64,000 nt of DNA from an uncultured Collinsella sp. (GCA_900542905.1 UQPF01000001.1:1-64000); one strand, 5' to 3'. Positions 51,556-59,741 are shown, counted from the stretch's first letter. A program made the numbers and translations. The notes: a model not told the origin generated them from the sequence alone.

Positions 51556-53047
51556 GCTCGAATATCTCCTTAATATCGGCTTCAATGTCGTACTCACGCC
51601 GCGCCAACAGGCAGGCGTTGGCGTAGGGCTTAAGAACCTTGGTTGCGAATGCACGGGTCTTCTCGGTGTCTCCCGCTTCGGAGATGCGCTGCTTGATGCG
51701 CTCCACCATGTCCTCGTGAATTGAGTTCATGGCGTTGCCGGTGCCGTCCCCGCTGTATGGAGCTCCACCCTCGCCAGAAGAGCCGGGGTCTTTCCCGTGC
51801 GTGGCGGTGATGGTCAGCTCGCCCGTTTCGGCGTTGAGCAGGTTGTAGGAGGAAGGAATAAAGAGAACGTCCAGACCCTCCACGGGCGGCAAGTCCTCCT
51901 TGGCGCGTACCTCGGAAGGCATCATCCAGCCCGAGAAAACAGCCGCCTTGTAGCCCTCCATGCGATCGCGGTAGCCGCCGCGCAAAAGGCCGTTCATATC
52001 GAACTGCACGTAGCAATCTTTAAGGCCGATGCTCCAAAGGACGTTGCTGAAAGCGTTCTCAATCTCGGTACACTCGGGCATCAGGGTCTTGTTGGCGAAA
52101 TTAAGTGCTCCCTGCTCGATATTTGAATAGGTGGCGTTGGAAAGGTCGAATACCTCCTGCGGGGGCACTGAAAGCGTTCGGCAGACCTGCTGTAGAATCC
52201 ACTGCTCCTGCTGCACAAGAGACATGTCCACCATGGTCTGGGGGGTGGACTTGTATTTCAGTCCATGATCGAAGATGCGAATCTTGCCGGAATTGACCAG
52301 ACCGCCGCCGTTCTCCAACTGCTGCTTAAGATTCTCAAAGTCAGGTTTCTTGAGCGTTTGGTCGGTCTCCAACCAGCCGGGGAAATTGCCCTCGCCGTTC
52401 AGGATGTGCGAGTAGAACCGCTCTAGGTCAACGGACAAACCGACCTCATTAGCGGCAAGCTCGGCAAGCGAGCGACCGTGGAGACAATCGGAATCGAGGA
52501 TGGGAGACTTGACCCACACGATCTCGTTCTCTAGGTATCGCCCAGGTGCGGTGAACTTATCGCCGCCGTAGTTGAACACGTGCGAGCCGCCACGGATGAT
52601 TTCGATACCGGGCGTACCAGACATGGGCCATAGCGCCACGATACGGGCATTTCGCCACTCCACACGCACGAACGCCTCGCCCTTTAGGTCTTTGGTCATG
52701 TTGAGCCAGCGGATACACTCCTGCGTAGACATGAGCGGGTTCCACTTGGTGCGCAAAAGATGCCCAAGGTCTTGCGCGGCGCGTTTGGCTGTAGGCTTCC
52801 TAACGCCGCCAACGCGGTCATATACGTGGACTGGCAGAGCCGCCAGCGGTCGAGCCTTAGCCAACATGCACGCACGGTACGCATTGGAGTAGTAGGCTTC
52901 GAGCTTCGCGCCATCGCGGCTGTAAACGTCCTTGCCGTCATAGTTCACGAAGTCGTATTGGATTGGCGGTAGCTGCACGCCAGCGAAATTAAAAGCGCTG
53001 TACAGAGCGCGTGACGCGGCGGCAGTAATTCTGTTCTTTAGAGACAT
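51542..53047 (-). CDS. HK97-family portal protein
   Basis: This 501-residue protein forms the ring through which DNA enters the head. Typical pieces are LPVHVYDRVGG, TPGIEIIRGG, VKSPILDSDCLHGRSLAELA, and the helical crown with QQVCRTLSVPPQEVFDLSNATYSNIEQGAL. ATG 53047 has AAGGAG upstream; the frame is open farther, but without a site. Confidence 0.9.
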   Translation of the reverse strand: MSLKNRITAAASRALYSAFNFAGVQLPPIQYDFVNYDGKDVYSRDGAKLEAYYSNAYRACMLAKARPLAALPVHVYDRVGGVRKPTAKRAAQDLGHLLRTKWNPLMSTQECIRWLNMTKDLKGEAFVRVEWRNARIVALWPMSGTPGIEIIRGGSHVFNYGGDKFTAPGRYLENEIVWVKSPILDSDCLHGRSLAELAANEVGLSVDLERFYSHILNGEGNFPGWLETDQTLKKPDFENLKQQLENGGGLVNSGKIRIFDHGLKYKSTPQTMVDMSLVQQEQWILQQVCRTLSVPPQEVFDLSNATYSNIEQGALNFANKTLMPECTEIENAFSNVLWSIGLKDCYVQFDMNGLLRGGYRDRMEGYKAAVFSGWMMPSEVRAKEDLPPVEGLDVLFIPSSYNLLNAETGELTITATHGKDPGSSGEGGAPYSGDGTGNAMNSIHEDMVERIKQRISEAGDTEKTRAFATKVLKPYANACLLARREYDIEADIKEIFEHEGH

Positions 53048-53085
53048 GCACGCTCCTTCTATCCGTTGCGTGCATGGTGCTATCG

Positions 53086-53099
53086 CTGTCCCCCGCGCG
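53086..53099 (-). promoter_or_regulatory. Late-operon motif copy 5 (CGCGGGGGACAGC)
   Basis: Read leftward CGCGGGGGACAGCGA lies about 40 bases before the portal start, and is the same as copy 1 over a dozen bases. Confidence 0.45.
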
Positions 53100-53177
53100 A
53101 GATAATGGAAGGGGAAGGGGGCGGGGTTGGCGAAAGGAAGATGAAACTCCAACCCCGTTGCCCGTATATTCGCGCCA

Positions 53178-53188
53178 GCGTCCCCCGC
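53178..53188 (-). promoter_or_regulatory. Late-operon motif copy 6 (GCGGGGGACGC)
   Basis: It overlaps the last base of the terminase large subunit gene, about 80 bases before copy 5 in the same gap. Confidence 0.4.
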
Positions 53189-54684
53189 TATACGTCGATA
53201 GTCCAGACGTTGGGCGACTCTTCCTCATTGTTGTCGTAGGCCCACATAGCCATTGCCGCCGCTACGGCAGCGTCGATACGCTTTGAGCCCTGACCATGCT
53301 TCACGGACGCGAGCCTGCGACCGTATGCCTTGGATTCGCTCGACACGGCGTTGATGCAGTGTGCCGCCAAGATGGGCGTATCCCCAAACGATGCAATATG
53401 AGTGGACACGGCCCGCGCCAGAAGCTCGGACGCGGGGCACATGATGGACGGCGTTTGCGGCACTTGCGATAGGTCGAAGTCGTACGTTCGCTCAAGCCAG
53501 TTGGATAGAAACTGCATACGCGCGGGGTCGGCACAGATGAATGGAGCGCCGGGCTTTCGCGCGAGCTCCAACAGCACGTCGGCAACGGCGGTGAGATCGT
53601 AAACGGAACTCCCCTTCTCGGGCTTCTCCCAACACCACTCGGCGTATGCCCACCGTTCGTTTTGGCGTTGAGCCGCCACGATTGCCAGCGTATCGCCGCG
53701 AACGGCACCGTCCAGACCCACGCAAAACCATTGGTTCCAGTCGATTTCCATCCGTTCGGTCTTTTGGCATGCCGTCACGTCCCTGCGCTTCATGAACGGT
53801 TCTTCCACCTCGTCCATGGGCGTGCGGTTGAGGTAGTAGCGGACAAAGCCGGGGCCGGGCGTTCCGTCCTCCAACTTATCGGATTCGTACTGCTCTTCCA
53901 GTTCCTCCATCGTGATACGGCCCGCTGCGGTAATCTTCTTCCAAACCCTGCGGTCGGCGGGGTTGTCTTGGTCTGTGATACCGAGCCAGCACACGTAGGC
54001 GTGCTTATCGCGCTTCAACTTCTGGTAGAGCTTGAACAGGAAACCGTCACGGTTGCTGCCAGCGGTCGTGATGCCGATGGTGAGGGCGTTCCATACCTTA
54101 GCCTGACCGGACGTGCCAGCTTTCCAAACGGCATCGTCGCGCCAGACGTGAATCTCATCGCCGATGAGAACGTGGAAGTGCTTGCCCTGCAACGCCGCTT
54201 CCTTGTAGGGGTAGACGTGTATCTCCTGCCCCGTCTGCTCGTTGCGGATAACGTCCTTGTAGACCTTCCACTGTGCATTGAGGGTTGGGTTCGCCTTGAT
54301 GATGGTGGCGATATAGCCCTTGACCATGGCGGTGTTCTCTTTGGAATCTGCCACGATGCCGTATTGACCGTTCGGGATAGCGTCCATGGTTGCGATGGTC
54401 AGAACCAAGCACGCCGCCAGCTGCGACTTACCGAATGCGCGGTGGACTCCAATAAGGGCGCGGCGATACTGCCGCCTAAACTTGCCCGTCTTCTTGTCAA
54501 TCTCGCCAGTGCCAAACAAAGGTCGCCAGATGTATTTCATGAGCCATTCGGTGACCTTGTATGGGCAGCCGCATAGATCTGATTCGCCAGCATACGTAAG
54601 GAACGTCTCGGCGAAAACGCGCGTGCGCTCCACCTGAAACTCGCCAGCCTTGCTCAGCTTCTTAAACGGGGTGTGGTAGCTCAC
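53188..54684 (-). CDS. Terminase large subunit
   Basis: This 498-residue packaging motor has an ATPase half with the Walker A-like GVHRAFGKSQLAA at about 75-87 and the strand HVLIGDEIHVWRDD as Walker B (about 170-183), and a nuclease half with Asp residues in FCVGLDGAVRGDTLA, FICADPARM and KRIDAAVAAAMAM. It is of the Terminase_1/HK97 type. Its start overlaps the small subunit stop codon by four bases. Confidence 0.93.
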   Translation of the reverse strand: MSYHTPFKKLSKAGEFQVERTRVFAETFLTYAGESDLCGCPYKVTEWLMKYIWRPLFGTGEIDKKTGKFRRQYRRALIGVHRAFGKSQLAACLVLTIATMDAIPNGQYGIVADSKENTAMVKGYIATIIKANPTLNAQWKVYKDVIRNEQTGQEIHVYPYKEAALQGKHFHVLIGDEIHVWRDDAVWKAGTSGQAKVWNALTIGITTAGSNRDGFLFKLYQKLKRDKHAYVCWLGITDQDNPADRRVWKKITAAGRITMEELEEQYESDKLEDGTPGPGFVRYYLNRTPMDEVEEPFMKRRDVTACQKTERMEIDWNQWFCVGLDGAVRGDTLAIVAAQRQNERWAYAEWCWEKPEKGSSVYDLTAVADVLLELARKPGAPFICADPARMQFLSNWLERTYDFDLSQVPQTPSIMCPASELLARAVSTHIASFGDTPILAAHCINAVSSESKAYGRRLASVKHGQGSKRIDAAVAAAMAMWAYDNNEEESPNVWTIDV

Positions 54685-55178
54685 GACCTACCACGGATAG
54701 CTCTATCTATCTGCTCCGCTACGGAGATTTGCGCCGCCTGACCGCAAGCCTGCGTCAAACCGAGTCTCGCACGGGCGAACCTAGTAAGGCCAAGCTCCTG
54801 CGACATTTTCATGACCAACTTCTCGGCATCGTTCATGATTTTGATATACGGGTTCGGCCTAGCAACGACATTGCCGTATTCGTCCTCGTCCTGACTGATG
54901 ACGCGCATGGTGCCGTCCTCGTCATAGATGTGCTTTCGGCAGTCCTCCACTATCGCTATGTTGAAAACCAGCGATTGAAGCATCGGTGAATCCGCTTCTT
55001 TAAAAGCGGCGCCCGTCCCAACAAGCGTGTCCCAAATCTCGCTTTGATACGGGTCGAGCGACACGTTTTCGGGCTTTACAAGCGCCCCTTCCTCCATTGG
55101 CACAGCGGTAGTGGTGGAAATATCAGCAGTGCTAGCCCCGCGCCTTACCGCGAGCGCATCGGGCTTACGTCCCCTCAT
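54681..55178 (-). CDS. Terminase small subunit (P27-like)
   Basis: This 165-residue protein has the P27-type pattern: RGRKPDALAVRRG near the start, a central DPYQSEIWDTLVGTG helix and C-terminal KLVMKMSQELGLTRFARARLG. It recognises the packaging site and delivers DNA to the large subunit. ATG 55178 overlaps the preceding stop codon (ATGA) with GGAG eight bases away. Confidence 0.85.
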   Translation of the reverse strand: MRGRKPDALAVRRGASTADISTTTAVPMEEGALVKPENVSLDPYQSEIWDTLVGTGAAFKEADSPMLQSLVFNIAIVEDCRKHIYDEDGTMRVISQDEDEYGNVVARPNPYIKIMNDAEKLVMKMSQELGLTRFARARLGLTQACGQAAQISVAEQIDRAIRGRS

Positions 55179-55462
55179 AAGCCCCACTCCGCTAGCTTCT
55201 CAATTACCGTTTCGCTGATATCACGGCACGCCTTGCGGTATTTCACGGGTCCACGCTGCGCCGCAGCATCGAAAAACGCCGCGTCACCGCGCATAATCAC
55301 GGCGCTCTTGGCTATGGTGTCCACGGTTATGGTGTTCGGCGCTTTAGAGACAACAATCATTTCCCTATTCGCGTTAACGCGGCACTTATCGGAGCAAAAT
55401 CTGCTCCTTTTCGTTTTAGCGAGGTACTTTTTCCCGCAATATAGGCATCTTTTTTCAATCAA
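55175..55462 (-). CDS. Zinc-finger protein at the start of the late operon
   Basis: This 95-residue protein has a four-cysteine zinc site near its start (RCLYCGKKY and FCSDKCR), then a helical C-terminal half. It appears to begin with TTG at 55462 behind GGGAG. It is coupled to terS and may help recognise DNA at the packaging site, but this is inference. Confidence 0.6.
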   Translation of the reverse strand: MIEKRCLYCGKKYLAKTKRSRFCSDKCRVNANREMIVVSKAPNTITVDTIAKSAVIMRGDAAFFDAAAQRGPVKYRKACRDISETVIEKLAEWGL

Positions 55463-55500
55463 AATGCGCTCCCTCCACTATCTCGGTGGAGGGTATTTCG

Positions 55501-55511
55501 GCGTTCCCCCG
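55501..55511 (-). promoter_or_regulatory. Late-operon motif copy 7 (CGGGGGAACGC)
   Basis: Read leftward CGGGGGAACGC lies about 40 bases before the first gene of the late operon. The hairpin CCTCCACCGAGATAGTGGAGG lies between it and the start. Confidence 0.45.
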
Positions 55512-55618
55512 TTCCGTAACAGTTCCGTAACAGGCTCCAATTTCGTGCGCGTAAAAAAATCAGGGGGCCGACGCTGGGTAGCCAGTTGTGGTGTGGTGAT
55601 TTGACCCTCCCCCCCTCC

Positions 55619-55745
55619 CCCTGTGCGCGGGGGCGCGCGCTCGCGTGTGCGCAGGTGCGCGCGTACGTGCGGGCATGGGCGCGTGCGTGTGCGCTCGCGT
55701 GTGCAGGTGTGCGCGTTCGCGTGGGGGTACGCGCGCTCGGTCGTG
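55619..55745. other. GC-rich alternating purine-pyrimidine tract
   Basis: About 125 bases are mostly GC, GT and AC alternation (GTGCGCGG, GCGCGCGCTCGCGTGTGCGC and similar). It is the longest such tract in the window, lies in a 530-base non-coding gap between the late operon and the rightward block, and has no convincing gene; the frames open across it are by-products of composition. The position next to the terminase genes suits a packaging (cos or pac) site or a melting or Z-DNA-prone control region. Confidence 0.6.
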
Positions 55746-55904
55746 GGGTTAGGCGCGATCGTTTTGGCGCCCGCGTTCGTCCTGGTATCCACGCTCTCAC
55801 GCTCACGATCGCACACCGCGCGGCGTGGCTTAAAAGTTTTTTATGCGTGTTGGCCTGCGGTTTTGTTGGGTTTGGAAAAAAGTTTTGAAAAAAGTTGTTG
55901 ACGT

Positions 55905-55965
55905 GCCATCGCAAACGGTGGCAGACTGTAGCCACACAACGAGCCACCGCAAACGATGGCAGACT
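55905..55965. promoter_or_regulatory. Two direct copies of a palindrome ending in CAGACT
   Basis: GCCATCGCAAACGGTGG at 55905-55921 and GCCACCGCAAACGATGG at 55943-55959 are each followed by CAGACT; the start points are 38 bases apart. In each, CCAYCG can pair with CGRTGG, and the single difference in one arm is matched in the other. TTGACG at 55898 may be a -35 element. They lie just before the first rightward gene and look like phage operators. Confidence 0.55.
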
Positions 55966-55990
55966 AACCACCACGAAAGGACGTGAGAAC

Positions 55991-56632
55991 ATGAGCACAC
56001 GAGCAGAGCGCAGCGCCGCCAATCGCGCCGCCCATGCGGCAAAACGTGCGGAGCTTGAAGAGCAGTGGGCACTTGCCGCCGCAGAGAAGCAGGCAGATCG
56101 TAAGCGCCGCCGCGAGGATAACCGAGCGGCATGGTGGGCGCGTTACGGCATGGCTGTACCCGGTACCGAGCAGACCGAGCAGGTCGAGCCTAGCGACCGC
56201 GTGGCCATGCCCGAGGTAACCGAGGACAGCAGCGTAATAGCAGCGAGCGCCACGAGGTCGAAGGGCGAGGCCGGGCACTGGTTTGTCGAGATGAACGGCG
56301 TAAAGTGCGGCACGATCTCATGGAGCGATACGCCGCTGGTTTACGAGACTCCCGAGGGCGAAAGCTACCCATGCGAGACCGAGCAGCAGGCGCGAGGAAT
56401 CGCCGAGCTTTACGCGATGGACTACGCCGAGCGTTCGAGCGCGGTTGCACAGTTTGAGCCGGGTATGGTGTTCGGCAACCGCGAGGTCGTAAGCGTCGCG
56501 GAAAAGTCCGTTACCGTGCGCCGCATTGGCTACGCCGACAGCGTCAAGCGTTGCAAGATCAAGCGCGACAGCGAGCGCGGCGATTATATCTCCACCAACA
56601 TCGGCGAGCTTTACGCGAGCCGAGCGGCATAA
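55991..56632 (+). CDS. Phage protein of unknown function (213 residues)
   Basis: It has a charged helical N-terminal half (AERSAANRAAHAAKRAELEE, then RKRRREDNRAAWW) and a small alpha/beta C-terminal part (FVEMNGVKCGTISWS and beyond). No motif of a known family is recognised. GAAAGGACG precedes ATG 55991. It opens the rightward block behind the palindromic repeats, so it is probably expressed early or in the lysogen. Confidence 0.6.
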   Translation: MSTRAERSAANRAAHAAKRAELEEQWALAAAEKQADRKRRREDNRAAWWARYGMAVPGTEQTEQVEPSDRVAMPEVTEDSSVIAASATRSKGEAGHWFVEMNGVKCGTISWSDTPLVYETPEGESYPCETEQQARGIAELYAMDYAERSSAVAQFEPGMVFGNREVVSVAEKSVTVRRIGYADSVKRCKIKRDSERGDYISTNIGELYASRAA

Positions 56633-56647
56633 CAAGACATAAAAAAC

Positions 56648-56679
56648 GCCCGGCGTGAGCCACTACACAAACGCCGGGC
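56648..56679 (-). terminator. Hairpin with leftward T run
   Basis: GCCCGGCG pairs with CGCCGGGC around 16 bases. TTTTTT follows only on the leftward side, so it would stop transcripts coming from the right before they run into the first rightward gene. Confidence 0.6.
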
Positions 56680-56703
56680 TGGTCAAATGAGAAAGGATTG
56701 ACC

Positions 56704-57108
56704 ATGAACAAGATTAACACGCACGAGCTCTATTTGGCAATTCTGGAAGACTGCAACGAGAAGCCCGAGCGCTCGACGTGGGGTCGTGGCGTACAGGTCT
56801 ACGCGGAAGAGATCGCGCACACCTTGGCAGACCGAGTGCATGAGGTCGAGCCGACGCGTGCAGCGATTGAGCACATTGCTCTAAATGGCGCGGCAGACTG
56901 GTATCAATACAGCTGGGGCGGTTGCTCGCTTGTCTATGACGAGGATATTGCTAGGCTCCTTTGCCCTCCGTCCGAGTTCAAGCGCAAGCGCAACGGGGCG
57001 CTGCCCCCGAACAGCCGCGAAGAGTGGCTAGACGTGCAAGCAAGGGCGCTCACCCAAGCGCTTCGCCGCGTTATCTGCAAAGCGTGGGCGCTTAGCGTGG
57101 TGGCCTAA
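56704..57108 (+). CDS. Phage protein of unknown function (134 residues)
   Basis: A mostly helical protein starting MNKINTHELYLAILEDCNEK, with an aromatic centre (AADWYQYSWGGCSLVYDED) and a basic helical end. It resembles host-takeover or early phage proteins by size only. GAAAGGA precedes the start. The next small gene begins immediately after its stop codon. Confidence 0.6.
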   Translation: MNKINTHELYLAILEDCNEKPERSTWGRGVQVYAEEIAHTLADRVHEVEPTRAAIEHIALNGAADWYQYSWGGCSLVYDEDIARLLCPPSEFKRKRNGALPPNSREEWLDVQARALTQALRRVICKAWALSVVA

Positions 57109-57243
57109 ATGGGCGTAGATCTCTTCGACATTGTGAGCTACCCCGTCTGGAAGATGGCACTAATCACCTTCGGCCTGTTGGCTATCGGCTTTGCCTACGG
57201 CTATTACATGGCCTACGAGAAAATTAACGAAAGGAAGCGCTAA
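57109..57243 (+). CDS. Small single-pass membrane protein (44 residues)
   Basis: The reading frame begins directly after the previous TAA and encodes one membrane helix (about 14-35; MALITFGLLAIGFAYGYYMA) with a basic tail (KINERKR). Neat packing between two genes and a helix with a charged end support it. The function is unknown. Confidence 0.6.
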   Translation: MGVDLFDIVSYPVWKMALITFGLLAIGFAYGYYMAYEKINERKR

Positions 57244-57245
57244 AC

Positions 57246-57452
57246 ATGGCAAGCACTCGAATTACCAAAGTGTTTAGGGACAAGAGCGGCAGGGTCAATC
57301 TTATCCACTGTGGCGAATGGCCTAATATCACCGTCTACAAGCGCGTTGACGTTGACGGAGAGCGTTATTTCATGCTTGCTGCTTATGGAAATCACAAGCT
57401 GTACCGCCCAAATAAAAAGACGCATTGCATGGAGTACGCCAAAAGCATTTAG
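57246..57452 (+). CDS. Phage protein of unknown function (68 residues)
   Basis: A basic beta-rich small protein (ITKVFRDKSGRVNLIHCG, KRVDVDGERYFMLAAYG). GAAAGGAAG lies at the end of the upstream gene in position for its ATG. No family recognised. Confidence 0.55.
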   Translation: MASTRITKVFRDKSGRVNLIHCGEWPNITVYKRVDVDGERYFMLAAYGNHKLYRPNKKTHCMEYAKSI

Positions 57453-57478
57453 CAACTACTAGACGATTCGGCACGCTG

Positions 57479-57505
57479 CCAACTTGATAACCGAGTTGGC
57501 AGACT
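57479..57505. promoter_or_regulatory. Third palindrome ending in CAGACT
   Basis: CCAACT pairs with AGTTGG around nine bases and is followed by CAGACT, the same layout as the two copies at 55905-55965 with different but still pairing arms. It lies in the 138-base gap before the gene at 57591. Confidence 0.45.
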
Positions 57506-57590
57506 GCCGCACCGTTTACCGAGAACGGACGGAACGAGCAATGCGAACGGATAAACTAGAGCCATTCGCAAAACGAGAAAGGACGAAACC

Positions 57591-57926
57591 ATGACCGCCC
57601 AAAAAGGCGTGGCGCGGTACACAGACCTAGAGGTCACCCCGTTTGAGATATTCGAGGTGCCCGACAAGCACGACCAGTCGCTTGTGGTGATTGACCCATC
57701 CACCCATCCGTTCGGGTTCTTGCTGCAACACAAGCAGTTCGAGAACCCCGAACTCACATGGAGCGGCGATATCGAGCGCGAGATCGTAGCCGGGCTATTA
57801 CGCATGGACGAGGACGCCGAAGTCTGGGCCGATGCTTGGGGCTGGTGGGCGCTCGACGTTTACGACCGATGCAAGCGCGAGGACACGCTACCGAAGCCGA
57901 AGAAGAGGCGCCGCAGGAGCGCATAG
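57591..57926 (+). CDS. Phage protein of unknown function (111 residues)
   Basis: An acidic protein with mixed alpha/beta pattern (TPFEIFEVPDKHDQSLVVID; WADAWGWWALDVYDRCK) and a basic tail of Lys and Arg. A strong GAAAGGAC site precedes it. No family recognised; an HTH gene follows after 14 bases. Confidence 0.6.
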   Translation: MTAQKGVARYTDLEVTPFEIFEVPDKHDQSLVVIDPSTHPFGFLLQHKQFENPELTWSGDIEREIVAGLLRMDEDAEVWADAWGWWALDVYDRCKREDTLPKPKKRRRRSA

Positions 57927-57940
57927 AACGAGAGGGAACC

Positions 57941-58189
57941 ATGGAGAACGAAACGAAGCGCGTGAGCCATAGCGAGGTGCTAAAGGCGCTTATGAACGAC
58001 AGCGACAAAACCGCCACGGATATTAGCCGCGAGCTAGGCTTAAATCGCTCCTACGTAACCAACACGGCAGCGCGGAATAACGTGAGGATTGAGACGCTGG
58101 CAACCATAGCCGCCGCATACGGTTACGATCTAGCTCTAATCGACCGCGAGACGAACGAGACGCGCTATATCATCGAGCCGCCGAAATAG
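57941..58189 (+). CDS. XRE-like HTH protein (82 residues)
   Basis: A small DNA-binding protein with an HTH at about 8-60: SEVLKALMNDSDKTATDISR, then ELGLNRSYVTN and VRIETLATIAAAYGYDL, as in Cro/CI-type regulators. It may bind the CAGACT palindromes in front of its own block. GAGAGGG precedes ATG 57941. Confidence 0.7.
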   Translation: MENETKRVSHSEVLKALMNDSDKTATDISRELGLNRSYVTNTAARNNVRIETLATIAAAYGYDLALIDRETNETRYIIEPPK

Positions 58190-58225
58190 GTATAAGGGAC
58201 GAACGAGAAGCCAGAAAAAGAAAAA

Positions 58226-58258
58226 GCCCCCGTAGCGTAGTGCTGCGGGGGCGATTTT
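58226..58258. terminator. Bidirectional terminator between rightward and leftward blocks
   Basis: GCCCCCGTAGC pairs with GCTGCGGGGGC around ten bases (one G-T pair); TTTTG follows rightward and TTTTTCTTTTT leftward. Confidence 0.85.
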
Positions 58259-58277
58259 GTTTGGCGAACGAGAGACG

Positions 58278-58538
58278 CTATTTGGTTCGATTGATTAGGC
58301 TACGCCACGAGTTACGGACTTCGCAGAACTTTGTGTAAAGGATTCTCACCTGCGCCGGGGTCACATCGAGGACACGAGCCGCGTCGAGCATGTTCCAAGG
58401 GTCTTGATCTATCAGCTTCATGAGACGGTAGACCGTGCGGACGTAAAAGAAGAACTCGACAACGTTAATGATAAGCAGCAACGCAACGCCGACGATGATT
58501 GTTATTACAAGGGCTATGACAACGGAGTTAACGACCAA
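58278..58538 (-). CDS. Small phage membrane protein (86 residues)
   Basis: An N-terminal membrane helix (about 4-32, VVIALVITIIVGVALLLIINVV) is followed by a cytoplasmic helical part ending in basic residues. It appears to start with TTG 58538 behind AAGGGG. It is the last gene of the leftward block; its function is unknown. Confidence 0.55.
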   Translation of the reverse strand: MVVNSVVIALVITIIVGVALLLIINVVEFFFYVRTVYRLMKLIDQDPWNMLDAARVLDVTPAQVRILYTKFCEVRNSWRSLINRTK

Positions 58539-58581
58539 TTTATCCCCTTCCAGCCGCGCGTCTGGCGGGGTTTATTTTGTT

Positions 58582-58692
58582 TTAGAGAATCCGAACGATG
58601 AACGCGATAACGAAAAACGCAACGGTCATTATTCCGAACACTATTCCGCTTAGCAGCCATGCAGTTATCACGGCATCAATAAACAAATCCAC
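58582..58692 (-). CDS. Tiny membrane protein (36 residues)
   Basis: GTG 58692 has GAAAGG eight bases upstream and opens a frame that is one long hydrophobic helix (AVITAWLLSGIVFGIMTVAF and onward). It fills the gap between the HNH gene and the next membrane protein. No function can be assigned. Confidence 0.5.
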   Translation of the reverse strand: MDLFIDAVITAWLLSGIVFGIMTVAFFVIAFIVRIL

Positions 58693-58697
58693 GTGGG

Positions 58698-59093
58698 CTA
58701 CCTTTCTGCCGCGCGTCTGGCGGCATCAATTCGGTTATGGCATGAGACGCAAAGCAGCACGAGGTTGTCGGCTCCGTTCCCTCCACCCTGTGAGAGGGGG
58801 CGAATATGGTGAACGCCAGCGCCGCTCAATAGCCAGGACGAACCGCGACGCTTGGCGCACACCTTGCCGCACGCCGCGCAACGTCCACCAGTGCGCTGAA
58901 TTGCGATTTGACGGGCGGTCTTGTATTCCGATTTGGAATATTCCGAGCGCCACGGGTTCATCTGCTTGCGGGCTTTCTCTTGGCTCTGGGAGCGCTTTGA
59001 GTGCGAGCGAGACGAACGAGAGACACGTTTGCAGCGTGGACAAGACGAGCCCGAGTAGGGCTTGCCGCATATGGGGCACATCGAGCTAGGCAT
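58698..59093 (-). CDS. HNH endonuclease
   Basis: This 131-residue protein has an N-terminal zinc ribbon (MCPICGKPY and SCPRCKR), a basic Ser/Arg linker and the HNH nuclease core: CAACGKVC, GVHHIRPLSQGG, NLVLLCVSCHNRID. Phage HNH proteins nick DNA and often help packaging, but this one lies in the early block and may be a homing enzyme. ATG 59093 overlaps the end of the upstream gene by eight bases; 59117 is an alternative. Confidence 0.85.
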   Translation of the reverse strand: MPSSMCPICGKPYSGSSCPRCKRVSRSSRSHSKRSQSQEKARKQMNPWRSEYSKSEYKTARQIAIQRTGGRCAACGKVCAKRRGSSWLLSGAGVHHIRPLSQGGGNGADNLVLLCVSCHNRIDAARRAAER

Positions 59094-59409
59094 AGACGCT
59101 AGCCGCTCTGTATGCATCCTCCTTGCGGTTGAGTGCTCGCACGTCACGGTAGCAGTACTGACAGAAACCAGTCACGTTGTACGTGTTTCTGCCGCACATG
59201 GGGCAAACGGCAGGCTCGCTCAGGTGATCGCGCCCTAGGCAGGTCTGATTGTCCGAGACGCTGAACGAGAAGCCGTTGCAGCTTTTCCTACCGCTGCGCA
59301 CGTAGCGCTTCATCGTGGTCTCGGCAATGCGGTTTGCGCGAGCAGCCGCCGAAATGGACGGGTAGGTCACTCCATTCGAGCGCGTGACCTTGTATCCTAC
59401 GAACTTCAT
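59086..59409 (-). CDS. Phage protein with zinc ribbon (107 residues)
   Basis: The N-terminal part (TYPSISAAARANRIAETTMKRY) resembles a NUMOD-type DNA-reading motif found with HNH enzymes, and the C-terminal part has a zinc ribbon (CPMCGRNTYNV with CQYCYRD). Being coupled to the HNH gene, the two may act together on DNA; this is inference. Confidence 0.6.
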   Translation of the reverse strand: MKFVGYKVTRSNGVTYPSISAAARANRIAETTMKRYVRSGRKSCNGFSFSVSDNQTCLGRDHLSEPAVCPMCGRNTYNVTGFCQYCYRDVRALNRKEDAYRAASVYA

Positions 59410-59741
59410 TTGGTATCACCTACGCATGGGGCCGAGCCAGAATGATTCGAGCATATCGGCTCCACCTCCTTGCGCAGCTTTTGCAAGCAGTCTATGGCCT
59501 TGTCTATGTCGGGCAGCGTTTGCCCCTTGGACAGACAGCGCCAGATGTACTTGAACGCACAGCACCACCACCAGACGATGATTGCCGAGTGCGTGAACTC
59601 GTCCCTCCACTGCTTGATAGCGGAGCGCATGGCGCGGGTGGCGGTGATAAAGCCGTCACCAAGATAGTGACGGGGGCAGTCGGAATCGTAGGTTAGAACT
59701 TTGTGATCGTTGTCCTCAAGCTCCACTCCCATTACTTGCAT
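59406..59741 (-). CDS. DUF3310-like phage protein
   Basis: This 111-residue protein ends in the DUF3310 pattern: WWWCCAFKYIWRCLSKG then DIDKAIDCLQKLRKEVE. DUF3310 proteins are common in early regions of Gram-positive phages and are described as nucleotide-kinase-associated; their role is unclear. It overlaps both neighbours (ATGA type). Confidence 0.65.
   Translation of the reverse strand: MQVMGVELEDNDHKVLTYDSDCPRHYLGDGFITATRAMRSAIKQWRDEFTHSAIIVWWWCCAFKYIWRCLSKGQTLPDIDKAIDCLQKLRKEVEPICSNHSGSAPCVGDTK

Noticed and set aside
55586..55901. Several open frames across the alternating GC tract
   Set aside because: They code for Arg/Ala/Val runs caused by base composition and have no ribosome sites.
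55905..55965. Inversion sites of a second switch
   Set aside because: The two copies are in direct orientation, palindromic and next to a promoter-like element, which suits operators better.
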